Below are positions 22,406 to 34,724 of a DNA stretch of 64,000 bases, in pieces. The first letter of the stretch is position 1; every line of letters starts with the position of its first letter. This DNA is from Isoetes taiwanensis (lineage: Eukaryota > Streptophyta > Lycopodiopsida > Isoetales > Isoetaceae): contig JAJEKV010000067.1 of NCBI GenBank assembly GCA_021234155.1, positions 3,033,279-3,097,278 of the forward strand. Reading direction: 5' to 3'. Under the pieces are notes generated by a model that worked only from the letters and a program-made list of their open reading frames with translations, was not told where the DNA came from and ran no database searches. Position numbers and translations under genes: made by a program.

Positions 22406-23929
22406 ATGGCCGCTAGCGACTTCAGCGATGATGGTGCGGCGAAGTGCCCATCTTCGAGGGCGGATGTCGACGACATCTTCCAAGTCTTTGGGAAAGAAAT
22501 TGATATCCAAGCTACGCTAAATGCAACCCCAGCATATAGGCAAGTGTTAGCAGAGTTTCAAGCTAGGGTAGGACCCTCCCTTGTTCAGGTCCCCCCTTGC
22601 ATAGGGTATTTCGTTCCCCGGCCATCCCTTCAAGCAGCCTTGGGCGATGTCCCCAACATCGCCAAGTACCTAACTAACAAGGCGCAGAGGCTGCCAGACT
22701 ACATGGTCCTGACAGCCAACAGAACCAAGTATTTCTCGTACACCGCCGCCCTAGCTATGTTCTTAACCCACCGCGCCGAAAACCCATTGGGGGCAACCTC
22801 TATCCCTCCGATGGAGGTGGACCCCATAGCAGCCCAAGCAGAAGAGCAGATGCTTTTGCAGTATCAGCAGGAGCAAGAAGCAAGAGAAGAAGAAGAGGAG
22901 TCGGACGACGAGGAGTACACGGAGCTTCGACTCGGGCGAAGAACGGTTGCCAGCGGGGCGAGGGCTGATCAACTTGGCGCAGGCCCGAGAACATCAGAGT
23001 TGCTCCCCCACTTGGGCTAGGCATCACAAGCCTAACCCCTATCATCATCAACGGAGAGGAGTATCTACTCCTCAGCGACATCCAGAACCTTCCCGAATGC
23101 AGGGAGAGGGAGCTCCGATTGGATGAACTGCTCCACCAACTGCGGCAGACCGACATGGACGACTTCATTGTCCGGGGAGTCTCAGACTTCCCGCTTCAAG
23201 TCAGGGAAGCCGACACCTACACAGGGGAAGCGACTCCCGACATCCAGGCATACAACAGCATAAGGCAGGTCATGGAGACCGGAGACCTGCCATCTGAAGA
23301 AGAGTTCCTCGCCATTCAAGAACGGTTGGGGATCAGAGGCAAGACCACTAGCATCCTGATGCCGAGTCCCTCAACACCACCTCCAACAAGAGGAGCAGGA
23401 ATTGACCTCAGGAGAGTCGACTCCACAATTGAAGATTGAGCCGAGGAGATAGAGGTCGATTTAAATCACGGGGCCGGCCTGACGTAGCTGGAGGCCAATC
23501 AAGTGGGGAATCATCCGCGATGCACAATGACAGGTCGCTCAGGTACTACCTGCCACTGCTGCTAGATGGGAGAATAGCGGTAGTACACCGCAAATTCAGC
23601 CCCAGGGGCGAGGAAGGAGTGTTCATGCTGATTGCACTCTCAGGCTTCGGCAGGCATGCTCGAATAGCAGCAAATGTCGACTATGCTGTCCTAGTCAAGA
23701 GAGCAATGGCACTTTCGATCTTCGACCGCCATACCTCATCGGCCCGGCGGCAGCGAGATTAGCGATGGTGGCGGCCCTCACATCCGACCGCAGAGTGGAG
23801 GACTTGGCGAGAGCCTTGCAGGGCGGCTCGTCAGCAAGCGTCTTCAGGAACTTGGGTCATTCAGTAGGAACGGCCCAAGTTAAGAAGTTCCTTGAGGACA
23901 ACCCGTCTTACCGGCGATTCCAAGACTAG
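22406..23929 (+). pseudogene. Second retrotransposon accessory ORF, about 500 residues, unknown (frameshifted)
   Basis: An ATG at 22406 opens a 204-codon frame. It continues after frame changes near 23020, 23437 and 23727, and ends at the TAG at 23927-23929. The N-terminal part has VDDIFQVFGKEIDIQATLN and a predicted globular body. Residues about 140-170 are strongly acidic and glutamine-rich (QQEQEAREEEEESDDEEY), which could be a histone- or chaperone-type acidic patch or a coiled coil. The third frame reads SLRYYLPLLLDGRIAVVHRKF, and the last reads PYLIGPAAARLAMVAAL. I do not recognise the family; it is not gag, pol, env or a transposase that I know. Its place beside the H3-like ORF with the same upstream signals suggests the two work together. 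Confidence 0.55.
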
Positions 23930-24078
23930 TTAGACTCTTGATCCCGGAGACTTTTTGTACTAAAATATTATATAATATATGAATATAATCTCTGTTGCAC
24001 TTTAAATGTTTGCTGATGTATTTTTGCCCCACAACGCAAGAGAACAAGGAAAACTAACCATATAGCCATGAATTACTT

Positions 24079-25430
24079 GTGTATGCAGTTAGAGGCCTAG
24101 GCTCAGGGGAACGACAACGCCAAGACCTTAGGGAAGAACAAACCCCGCCCAGACCACCCCCGGCAAGGAACCTATTTGAAGACATGGAACCCATGACCCC
24201 AGAGGAGGAGATATCCCAGATGAGGACGGACCTTGAGCAGATAAAGGCCCTGTTAGCCGCACAAGCAGGAGCGGGTTCGGTGGGCAATGCTCAATTGCCA
24301 CAAGCATCAGCTTCGGAAAAGCGAGGGAAGGGACAAGAAAAGGAGCAAGAGAAGAAGATCCCCATTTCGGATTCCTCCGACTCAAGCTCGTGACTCGAGA
24401 CTCAGACTCGAGGAAGAAGAAGAGCAGGCCGGACCGAGCAGGGACGCAAGGCAAAGGAACACCGAAGAGGGAAGGCAGAGGAACACCCTGTGATGGACGA
24501 CAAAGAGACACTGTGGCCTCTCGACTACCGTAAGAAGGTAGATTCCGCGTTGGGCAATGTATGGAAGGCCCAGAATCGAACAGCTTCCTGGGAGAACAGT
24601 CGATTAGAAGCGAGAGGCATGGCTGGACGAAATGAGTGAGTACGGCAATGCTTATGGCATGAAGGATAAAGACAAAGGAAGAGTGGCAACAACCAACTTG
24701 AAAGGAGCCGCACGGATTTGGTGGAAGGGTTATGCAAAGGCACATGGCTTAAGCAGGGATGCTTGTAAGTTCGTAAAGTTTGCTAAAGCCTTCAAAGCGC
24801 CATTACGCCCCGAGGGAACATAAGTCTAGTATGATGCAAAGCAAAGGTTCTACGTGTTGCAAAGAAGGCAACAACTGCCTAGAAGTATACAGAGAATTCA
24901 TGAGGTCGAGGTCAGATGTGCCAAAATTGGGTGAAAAGCATGCAGTAGAAAGCTATATTGAGGGGCTGAATGAGGAGATCCGCAAGCTTGTGAGGGCAAT
25001 AAACCCTAAGACAGTATCAGAAGCAGAGTCCAAGGCTATAAGCTTGCAAGGGACGGACCTCGAATAGCGGGCGAAGCACCAAGACTTCCGTGATAAAGGC
25101 AAGGCGACAGAAGCTATAGCCCTAGGGCAGCCATCCAGTCCAGCTAGAGCCCCATATGGTGGCAACCAGGAAAACAAAGAGGAGAAGAAGGTGTCCTTCA
25201 AGGACAAGGGGAGGGGTCAAACTACTCCAAAGCAAAGGCGATCCTTTTGCAAAGCGATGCCCAAGGAAAAGAGATGTAGAGTGCATAGAAAACAGCTTTG
25301 TTTCAGTGCTTCCGGCCAGGCCATAGGACAAATGAACTGCCCCTACGCCATGAGTGCGCTAAGCGAGTTGGGAGATTGGGACACTGTCCCGACGACGGGG
25401 CGAGGAAGCCCAAGAACTACATTGTGGTGA
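24079..25430 (+). pseudogene. Ty3 gag, frameshifted
   Basis: A charged N-terminal region (MTPEEEISQMRTDLEQIKAL near 24190) is followed, across frame changes, by LKGAARIWWKGYAK (24700) and by YREFMRSRSDVPKLGEKHAV and ESYIEGLNEEIRKLVRAI (24890-25000). These are typical of the retrotransposon gag capsid domain. A Lys-rich linker and a degraded cysteine-containing segment (25250-25330) stand where the zinc knuckle should be. Gag forms the virus-like particle. The reading frame changes at least four times. Confidence 0.75.
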
Positions 25431-25435
25431 GTGTC

Positions 25436-27471
25436 ATATCTTTGCCGCAATAGATACAGAGCAAGCAGAGAGCCAGTATAAAGTAATCTCCACAGTAGGG
25501 AAGGCCAAGGCCAAGTCCTTCATAGTCTTGATAGACTCGGGAAGTAGCCATAACTTTGCATCCCTCAGAATGGTTCAAATGTTGAAGTTAAAACCACTAA
25601 AGTCAAAGCCAAGGCCCGTTGTCTTAGCAAGTGGTGCAGTAAGGCAGACGGCAGGCAAGAGAATTAACTTCGACATCGACTTGCCAGGGATTAATATCCA
25701 GATGGGGGCAGAAGTAATGGGCATTGGCAAGTACGACTTGATCATAGGAATGGAGTACCTTGGACCAGCAGGGGCCATTATCGATTGTGGAAAGCGGAAG
25801 GTGACCTTCCCAACACCCGACGGCAAGATCATTGAGATCACAGGTAAAGAAGTTATTCCCATCATGCAGTGCATGTCTTCTAAGCGGCTGTTCAAGTGCA
25901 TCAAGGGCGAGCAGGTGGCATACATCTTCAAGCTTGAGATTGATGAGCCAGAATCAGAGGAAAGCAAGGAAGACAGGGTGCTCAGCAAGTTGCCGAAGCA
26001 AATAGCTCAGCTGATCACGGAGTTCCATGATCTCTTCCCAGATGAGATCAAGCAGCTTCCTCCTTATAGGGGAGTCGAGTGCGAGATAGCACTCGAACCG
26101 GGAGCGAAGCCGACAAGCAAGGCTCCATACAGAATGACGACGCAGGAGTTGACGGAGCTGAAGAAGCAATTGCAGGAGTTGCTCGACCTAGGTTTCATTA
26201 GACCTAGTGTCTCGCCATTTGGAGCGCCCATTCTCTTTGTAAAGAAGAAGGATGGCAGTTTAAGGATGTGCATAGACTACAGGCAGCTGAACAAGCACAC
26301 CATTAAGAACAAATATGCGCTCCTCAGATCATACGACTTGATGGATCAACTCCAAGGTGCAAAGGTCTTCTCCAAAATCGACTTAAGGTCAGGCTATCAT
26401 CAGATCAGGATAAAGGAAGAAGATATCCATAAGACCGCCTTCAGAACGCGGTATGGGCATTATGAGTTCACGGTAATGCCTTTCGGCTTATCGAATGCCC
26501 CCGCGACGTTCATGAGGCTCATGAACGACATCTTCAGGCAGGTTTTAGACACCTTTGTGATTGTATTCTTTGATGACATTTTGGTGTATAGCAGATCCCT
26601 TGAAGAGCACGTACAACACTTGAGGAGAGTGCTAGAGAAGTTGAAGAGGCACCAGTTGTACGCCAAGTTGTCGAAGTGTCACTTCGCAACGGAGAAGGTG
26701 GAATACCTTGGTCATGTGATCTCAGCAGAAGGAATCTCGACGGATCCTGCCAAGATTGAAGCCGTCATTTAGTGGCCGGCGCCGAAGAATGTGCATGAAG
26801 TCAGAAGTTTTCTCGGCCTAGCAGGGTACTACAGGAAGTTCGTGAAGAACTTTGCTAAGATAGCAGCCCCATTAACAGACTTGACGAGGGCGGAGAAAGT
26901 GAAAGATTGGGCAGAGCATTGGCACAAGAAAGCCCAAGCAGGGTTTGAATTGTTGAAGGAAGCTTTAACAACCGCCCCAGTCTTAACCCTGCCGGACCCG
27001 GAGAAAGACAAGCTTGTAGCGACAGACGCGAGTAAAATAGCTACAGGTGCAGTGCTCATGCAAGAAGAGCATGTAATAGCGTATGATTCCATTAAGATGA
27101 ACGACGCCGAAACGCGCTACCCCACCCACGATCAGGAATTGCTTGCGGTTGTCAGAGCATTAAGAATTTGGAGGCACTATCTTTTGGGAAGGAAGTTCCA
27201 GTTGGATACAGACCATCAGAGCCTCCAGTATGTATTCACGCAACCACACCTCAACCTGAGGCAGAGAAGGTGGATGGAGTTCCTTGAAGAGTATGACTTT
27301 GATATAGTCTACAAGCCAGGGAAGCTCAATGTGGTAGCGGATGCGCTTTCAAGGCATCCCCTGACAACTAGAGTGCATTGCAATGCAATTTCGACGCTCT
27401 CCAGCGACTTTGGTAAGAAGATTGAGGAGTCTTTGCCAACGGATGTGGATTTCAAGGAAGTAACGTTCTAA
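25436..27471 (+). pseudogene. Ty3 pol: protease, reverse transcriptase, RNase H; in-frame TAG, no integrase
   Basis: The protease motif IDSGSSHNF lies at about 25531. Reverse transcriptase follows with [29 protein letters not shown], the [10 protein letters not shown] segment, and FFDD at 26566-26577 as the catalytic box. A TAG at 26770-26772 interrupts the frame between VI and WPAPKN, where related elements normally have a glutamine or another residue. The same frame then continues through the SFLGLAGYYRKF segment and the RNase H motifs TDAS, DQELLAVV and TDHQSL, to ADALSRHP. It ends at 27471 soon after RNase H; the HHCC zinc finger and DDE integrase core are missing. Domain order PR-RT-RH places it in Ty3/gypsy. 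Confidence 0.92.
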
Positions 27472-27736
27472 ATGAGAGACAAACCAAACATGTCTTTGTC
27501 AAATGACATGATTGCCAAGTTACACATAATGTGGCTGCTCAGAATGGAACCAAAGTATCAGAAGGCCTCAATAGAAATAAGGAGCTTGTGAAGCATAAAT
27601 CTTCTTTGTAAAAGGAACAAAAAGGAAAATGGTGCACTACTACTCAAAAGCAAATTTTAAACAGATAAAAGCCACCGTATGCCTGATCAGTCTCATTCGT
27701 GCCATGATAAAGAAAATGCAAATCTTCATTTGCAGT

Positions 27737-28511
27737 CAAGGTTTCTATCAAAACAGTCCCTTTGATGCTACCTATGGGAACACCTAGTTCGTTTTGAGCC
27801 CAACAAAATACAGCATTCCATAGAGCTGCTTCTCTAGAATGCTTCATTTTAGGTAGATAAAAATATGGCCCTGAACCACCATGCTTAGATCTAAATGTCT
27901 GGTGATTGTGGAAGAAATATAGATCAAAATCCAACAATGCCCCTGTCATAGGCCCTCCATCCACTTCAATATGAGCTTTTTGGAGATGCCACCCCCTTGG
28001 CCTCACAAAAAGCACTACCTTTTTATCGTTTAGTCTGTAGGTCATGTTTCTAGCTTTATCTTCATATTCTATTGTGCCGTTTACTGGATCACATAGATTG
28101 ATCTGCCCTTTCACTATGTTATCCCATGTGGGGCACAAAGAATCCTCAAAATCTGCCTGCAAATAAATGTCCAAACACTTAATAAGATCCTATAGCCCAT
28201 CTGTAATTTGCCATACTTTGCTGTAAAAAAATCATGCACAGTAGCTAAAGCTATGAATCAAAAAAGAAGTAAGGAGGGCGACAAAGCTAGAACTTGTCCG
28301 CACAATTAACAAAGACAAATCTGAATAAAAACATATGAAGGAATTAAATCAAATTTCTTACCATGAAGACTTTGGCACCAGAATTCAAGGCATTGATGAT
28401 CATTTTCCGTTCCACCGGATCAATGATTTCCACTCTGCGGTCAGCTATGGCGGCAGGCATTTCTGCACAAGTCCAATCATGCTCCCCCTCGGCCACAGCA
28501 ATATTCAACAT
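27737..28511 (-). pseudogene. Malate synthase fragment, two exons
   Basis: Malate synthase condenses glyoxylate and acetyl-CoA to malate in the glyoxylate cycle, in peroxisomes of plants. On the minus strand the first exon piece (28511-28362) reads [18 protein letters not shown] and ends [11 protein letters not shown], followed by the donor GTAAGA. An intron of 205 bp (28361-28157) ends in TTTGCAG. The second exon (28156 to about 27737) reads ADFEDSLCPTW, then FVRPRGWHL with the conserved active-site arginine region, then GPYFYLPKM and TVLIETL. Homology then degrades and meets a stop near 27646. The N-terminal roughly 100 residues and the C-terminal half are absent. It abuts the broken end of the Ty3 element. 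It could be a gene remnant, or a fragment captured by a transposon. Confidence 0.85.
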
Positions 28512-28564
28512 TAGAAACGGGGATGCACATGTTTTGGATTATTCAACCTCAGAAAAGAGATAGA

Positions 28565-29040
28565 AAACCTCGAAAAAGAGACAGCGATGCGTTCCTTCAT
28601 AGCCATGGAGGAGATCGAGCGTGGGCCGTCAGATTTGGTCAGAAAAATTCCAGCCACCCGATCTAGGGTGAGATGCAACACACTAAAACATTATTATATA
28701 GGATTATGACAATGGGGGGCATTTTGTTTTTAGCATGTTGCATGCCATTGACCTAAAAGACATAAAAACATAAAATAAGTTAGTATATCCAAATAACATC
28801 TCCCCAACATGTTCTTAGATGAAAGCATACTTTTTTTAATCAATAAAGGAAAGCATATACACTTAATAAAAAATTGTAAGAGGGACTATGCATGTCATCA
28901 CTTTCTCATGTCTTATTCGATGTTCTCATTCTATTTATATAATGGGTTTGTCCAAGTTATTTTCCTCAGCCTTTATAACATTATATATAAATAAAACATT
29001 CTAACTTCTAACCTTCTAACTTCTAACCTATACTAACATT
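28565..29040. other. No gene seen
   Basis: This is AT-rich sequence with a short repeat of TTCTAACTTCTAACC near 29000-29030. No coding or RNA feature was recognised. Confidence 0.4.
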
Positions 29041-29043
29041 ATA

Positions 29044-29066
29044 CTAGTAATGGTGCCCGCCGGGCT
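29044..29066 (-). mobile_element. Helitron-like 3' end (minus orientation)
   Basis: Read on the minus strand, the perfect hairpin GCCCG-G-CGGGC is followed by seven bases, then CTAG and a host T. This is the standard layout of a Helitron 3' terminus (hairpin about 11 bases before CTRR-T). The element would extend to the right of 29044. Its 5' TC end was not located and no Rep/helicase protein is seen, so it would be a non-autonomous copy. Confidence 0.45.
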
Positions 29067-29099
29067 TTATCTACAACATGTTATTTTCAAGGTGACATT

Positions 29100-32000
29100 G
29101 TAGATGGTCAAATTATAGTTATTACTCAAATTATATTAAGACTAAAGTTGTTTAGATGGGATAATGTTACAAACATCTCATGTCAGAGATGGGTTGTACG
29201 CATTGGCTGGTGTTTTTATGTTGTGATTACATTGGTTTTATTCCTGAAATTTTAGAAAAGTCTTAGAATTAGTCGGTGCTGGTTTATGGAGGAGTTATGC
29301 AACAATAAGTTTGTTTGTGGTTTGGTCAACGTAGTGTAAGTTGTTTGCTGGTCATTTTTATGTAAGAGATGCAGCTCATTCTCAATAACCTGCATGCTAC
29401 GAACAATTTGTATTAAATACATGCCACACTTGAGTCATGTAATAGTAGGAAGAGTAGCATACTTTAGAAAGCAACTCAAACTATTTGTATCCAAATGAGT
29501 GAACCACAAACATTCTGATAAAATAGGGTAACATATTTTAAGGCGCACTATAGCTATTGGTTCAAACCATTTGTGTGAAAATGAGCGAAATACAAACATT
29601 ATGAGGAAACATAACCTTATTCTTGATATATTCTGATGTCCTAATAAATGATGGAAAAAGATTCTAAGCTATGCAAGGAGTCATTGATTAGAAGCGCTAA
29701 AGAATATGATTTTTAAACTTGTGCATTACCATTAGTTGCATCTGTAATTTGTTATGGTTTAAGTATCTCAACTATGCACAATAACTAATAAGTTGCTTCC
29801 AATTCTCAAAGCTTGGACTTAGATTCTCGTCCTTTTCAAAGCCCTAACAATCCATATTATTGTTCATGTTTTGGCCATATCACCCACAATCAACATGAAT
29901 CAATTTCTCAAACAAAAGTGTGTTTTTTATTTTGTCAAGATCAAGTTAAGATTCCCCACATTGACTATAAAAAGGCGCAGATTATTCTTAAAAACGAAAG
30001 GTTTAAAATATTTAATGCAAGGAAATGGTACTGTCAATTCAATTGTTGTTTTTACTATGTGCAAAATCATAGTGGACTCAAACCATGGAAACACGTGTAA
30101 AACATATAAATACATGCGTAACACAGCTCAATAGCATAATGCCAAACCGAGGATTGCATACAAAATCCATAACCAAAGGAGTCAATAACAATATAGGCAT
30201 ATGATGTACATATTCAGGAACATTTCGGAAAATGATACATCTCAAATGCTACTCTATACAACTTCTGTAAATACATCTCAAATGCTAGTCGATACAACTT
30301 CTGTAAATAAAGCCTCAACTTGACTGCACAAAGTAAAAAAACATAGGTTTGGTGCTCAATGAACATAACCAACCTCTGCCTTCCCAAAAGTGGTTTTATA
30401 TATTCTTAGCCAGGCAGAGCGCTTTTAACATTTCGAAACAAAACGACGAAAAACATGAAGCATCTACCATACTAATCTTTATCGCGACAGAACTATCTCG
30501 CTCTCAATGGCCTTAAAAATCTAGACATAATAATGCCTCTAGGAAGGTTTCGCTTCGTGCCATCCCCATCTAAGCATATGTCCCAATTTTCATGCCTGGA
30601 CTTCACTTATCAATTTAACTCAATGATGATATGACAACGAAATTGGACCATTTTAGCTTCCCTTCAGAAATTGGACCATTCAAGTTGCTGGGCATGCCGT
30701 CACATATAGAAACCTTGCGATTAATAAGCAAACAAAAACAAATAATCTCATATGCCAATGGCAATGTTACGAATTAGCTTATCAGCTAAATGTTACAGGA
30801 CCTGCTAAATTTACATGCAGGTTATAATGATAAAAAATTCCGTCTTCCTGAGATAGGCAACTTAAAGTACATCCATGTTGGACTAAAACTGCCCAATTTT
30901 CATGTGCGTCAATCCTCATAAACGTATCAACAGCACCAAAAATACTGCTACATGTAATGTACACGTCAATAAGCGTACATAAGTTGTGCTATTTGCAATA
31001 AATTTATAACAATAATAAAGTACAATGAAGAAACTTAATGATAAATATACAATTAAGAAACCCAATGATGACTGTTTAAATACTCCATCCTTCCAAAACA
31101 AAGCAAGATATGGAAGGGAAAAATGTTGCTGCTCTATATAGCATTAAATCATCTACAAACTAACAAAATCAACCTAATCTAGGGGGAGATTGTATAAGAG
31201 CCAGGTGTTGGATATGCTGTGGATGAAATACCTGAGATCTTCGTTGGATCACCACTCCATGATATAGAGAGAAGCTGATCGTTGCAATTGTGCTGCTATT
31301 AGCAAATGAATGAAAAAATAATTGTTAAATTTTCAAACAAACTGGTTGGCGAGACACATGTTCCAAAATACCCATGACTTATTCCACCACAATCTGTGCT
31401 GCAAATTGTACAATGGAACTGGAAATCAAGACTTACAAATGCAGCTCACTAATGGCTATAGATGGCAAGGCCGTCCCTGGGGTAAATAGCAGTGCCCAAT
31501 AGGAGCATGTCACAATTATAAAAACTTAAAAGCAATTTAAAACGGAAGCACAAATGAAATAGGAAATGTACATGTTGCCTCTTACAACAAACTGCATATT
31601 CTAAGCAGCCTATATAGTCTCTGCAGCCCTTATCTAAACTACCCTTGAAAAATATAAAAACTTGAAAAAAAGCGGAGCATTATTGAGACTACAGAAATAC
31701 AGTAGATCAGACTATGTGATTCATGTAAGAGATGGATTATTCGACATCGTTTGTGCTCTTTTAATTGGTCACGAGTCTTGTTTCTGTGGATTAGACAGTC
31801 ACAAAATACATCTAAGAGGCATACATCTTAAATAGCCTAGAAGACTCATGACGGAAGACGTACCTACTGGAGAAGCCATAGTTTCATATTCAGCAGTAAG
31901 GAAGAGACCAATTTTCAGGTTTTATACAATTGAATCTGATCTAACAAAATGATCTAAGGAAGCAAACATTACACGACAAATAGAAAAGGACAATTTGATG

Positions 32001-34720
32001 CCAATGGATGAGTTATAAGACATGCCATGAATAGAAATGAATTTTCTTCCCAAAAAACATGGAGCTTTTGTTTGCAACTATATGTATATGGATCAAAGAA
32101 AGCAGCAAATGCAAATCAAATCTAGCAGAATACTAATAAGAAGGTATACCTTGTCCATATTGCTCCTGAAGCCAAATGGCACAGCTGTTTGAAGAAATCT
32201 CCAAGAAATCTCCTAAATGCTAACCAATCCTAAAACACAGAAACCATAACTCTAATAAGTGATGAATTTGACAACATGAGTTTCTGCCGGAAGAACTGTT
32301 TGAACAAATTTACTAAATGGTAGTCAAAGAATATACCAGAACAAATCTAAAGAAAATCTAGAACCTTTACCAACAATAACAGTTTGATCTGTCTAACCTG
32401 AAATCTCTGCATGCAATACATTCAGTTGAGCAAACGACACTCTGGATGGATGTCTGTCTATAAAGGCAAGTAATAAAAGCATTCATCATCCCTCACCTTC
32501 CGGAGAATTGAGTTAGTTTCAAACATAAACTGCATTGCTCTTTGAGAATCTCATTCCATCAAAAGTCTCCTGTGAATGATACCATATGTTAGTGTTGGTA
32601 AAGACCACATCATAATTGCAGTTAAAAGAATTCAACGTAGCACCGCAAATGCCACCATACGTCTGAGCCTTCTACGACTGCAAATTATGACATGCAATGG
32701 GAATTATGCATCGCAAAGTATGTCTACGTCATTTATGAAAAAATGGAGAACCCATGAGATCATGCGTATTGCATATTTTGCAGGCCCATGAACAAAAGAA
32801 ATGACCGTTTGGCACATGAGCCTGTTTGCATGTACTGGATGGAATCCCCCTATTATAAGTCCTTGGCTAGAAATGAGAAGCATAGATGATAAAATCAATT
32901 TAACGACAGGGCAAACATTCATGCACTAATTTTGAATCTAACCTCATAAGAGCGCAGCTCTTATGAAAATATCAAGGTGAATCCGGTGGTAAGGACTGCT
33001 TTGTAAACCAAAAGCCATGTCAAAAAAGCACCTCAAGTACTAATAAAACTAATCATGAAGGTCAATCTCTAAAATATTCGTTATTATCACCTCACATGCA
33101 CATGCACATGCATATGCACAAAAAATAGAGCTCGCTTTTGTAAGTTATCTTCCTCATTGGTTGTGAATCTGTGGCAGTAGATGTATCTCCTTGATTTGAG
33201 ATATTTATCCTAAGTATTTCCAAAAGTAAGAACCTACCAATATAACTTCCTTTCTATAAGGCTTCCAATGAATCCTCTTGCACAATAAAGAAGGCTTGCT
33301 TTTGGGAATTGTATGCAAGTTCTATGCTGCTATAAGAGTGCGAAGTAGTTCACTTGCCATTACACACTAAATTTGTGCTTACGTGGATGCTCAGAGGCAA
33401 TAGAAGGAATGTAGTTGTGGGTGCAAAGCAAGTATGGAGTTCCTAGTACGTGCAAGATCTTGCCTTTCTTTGTAACAGATGATAGTCTACAACCTCAGCA
33501 TGAGCTATCTGCTACATCCTAGCAACAAAACAACAAATTAAATTCATTCAGCTAGTCACAAAGAAAATACTCTTCAATACAAATGCACACTCCAAAAGAC
33601 AAACTAAAGAAGCCCTGACAAAAGGAGTAATGTTGCATCTATAAAAAACACCGAAACAATAAACTTTGCACTTAAGCCACCACCTATCAAAGATATGCAT
33701 ACCTGCAGCAGCGATAAAATCCAATGGGTCGAGCAAGCCGTATCTAGAAAGATGTTTTCCGCAACAATATATGTTTTGAAATTCTTATATGGTTTTGAGT
33801 CATCCAAAATATAGTAAATCCTTGCCTGAATAGACCATGCTTTAATCTGCATCCAAAGTTTCTATTTGGCATTCTTGAGCCTCACAATAGCTTTATGATT
33901 CAAAGTTACATGCAGACCATAGACATGGATAACTTCTATGTGTTTTATAAGGCACAAAACCTTGTTCTGCACCTAAATTCCCACTAGGCAAATGATAGAT
34001 GAATAACTGTCGAAGAATCAAGCAGTTCAATGGTCGGTGGTATTTGGTTGGTAATGCATAGATAATAACAATGGTTTCAATACTTTAAACCATTAAATAA
34101 ATTTGGTGTAAACTTATATGTCTTTTATACGGCACAAAACCTTGTGGGTTCTGCAGGCGACGCCGTTAAGCTCTCCGCTAGACATTTTTTCCATGCTCTA
34201 ACTTTATACAGAAGTGGGACAACTCGGAAGCAAATGACAGATGAAGTCCTTGAGGGTATCACTAATTAAATGCAAGCCATGTTAATATCTATAGTTTTGT
34301 TTGCTTGCGTAATGCAATGCTCTCTGTTTTTATATGTGATTCGTTTTATATATAGATACATTAAGACTTTTAAATGGCACATGTTGCACTCAATATTTGC
34401 ATGTTCCATGTCTAGCAGTACATTATCGCACTAGAAAGACTCATTATCCATCATGCAGTTAGGATGACAAAATGTGACATAGTAGTAGAAATATTAAGCT
34501 AACAAAAAAAAGGGGTACTCACCATGCCCCCACAAGATGCACAAAATAATTAACGAGGGATACCACTTCCACAATGACCAATTGCAACCTAACTTACAGT
34601 GCAAGCAAGCCAATTGAACTTGGACTAGGCTAATATGCCTTGGATGTCTTTCAGAGTAGTAACTCGAAGATAGTAGACAAAAAGGGTACTCACCACGCCT
34701 ATTGCAAATCGAGTTTGACT
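29100..34720. other. Long AT-rich stretch without a recognised gene
   Basis: No domain-bearing ORF was found in 5.6 kb. Minor features are a tandem duplication at 30235-30306, a perfect palindrome CATAAGAGC-GCA-GCTCTTATG at 32945-32965, and a minus-strand exon-like piece near 33770-33715 reading RYGLLDPLDFIAAA before a possible donor GTATGC. These pieces do not join into a gene. The stretch may be intergenic DNA or old transposon sequence. Confidence 0.4.
30235..30306. repeat. 36-bp tandem duplication
   Basis: ACATCTCAAATGCTA...ACAACTTCTGTAAAT occurs twice head to tail with two or three differences. Confidence 0.8.
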
Positions 34721-34724
34721 TTGT

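Larger units (their letters stand above)
18298..27475 (+). mobile_element. Ty3/gypsy LTR retrotransposon with two extra ORF modules; 3' part missing
   Basis: The order is 5' LTR (18298-19875), primer-binding site (19877), hairpin pair, histone H3-like ORF, second hairpin pair, unknown ORF, gag, then pol with protease, reverse transcriptase and RNase H. Pol stops after RNase H at 27471. Integrase, polypurine tract and 3' LTR are absent, and unrelated sequence with malate synthase exons follows. The element is therefore 3'-truncated or rearranged. Frameshifts in the extra ORFs and gag, plus one stop in pol, show this copy is dead. The 4.2 kb between primer-binding site and gag is unusually long for a Ty3 element. 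Confidence 0.85.

Noticed and set aside
28363-28563. Plus-strand ORF of 66 codons
   Set aside because: It is the antisense shadow of the minus-strand malate synthase exon.
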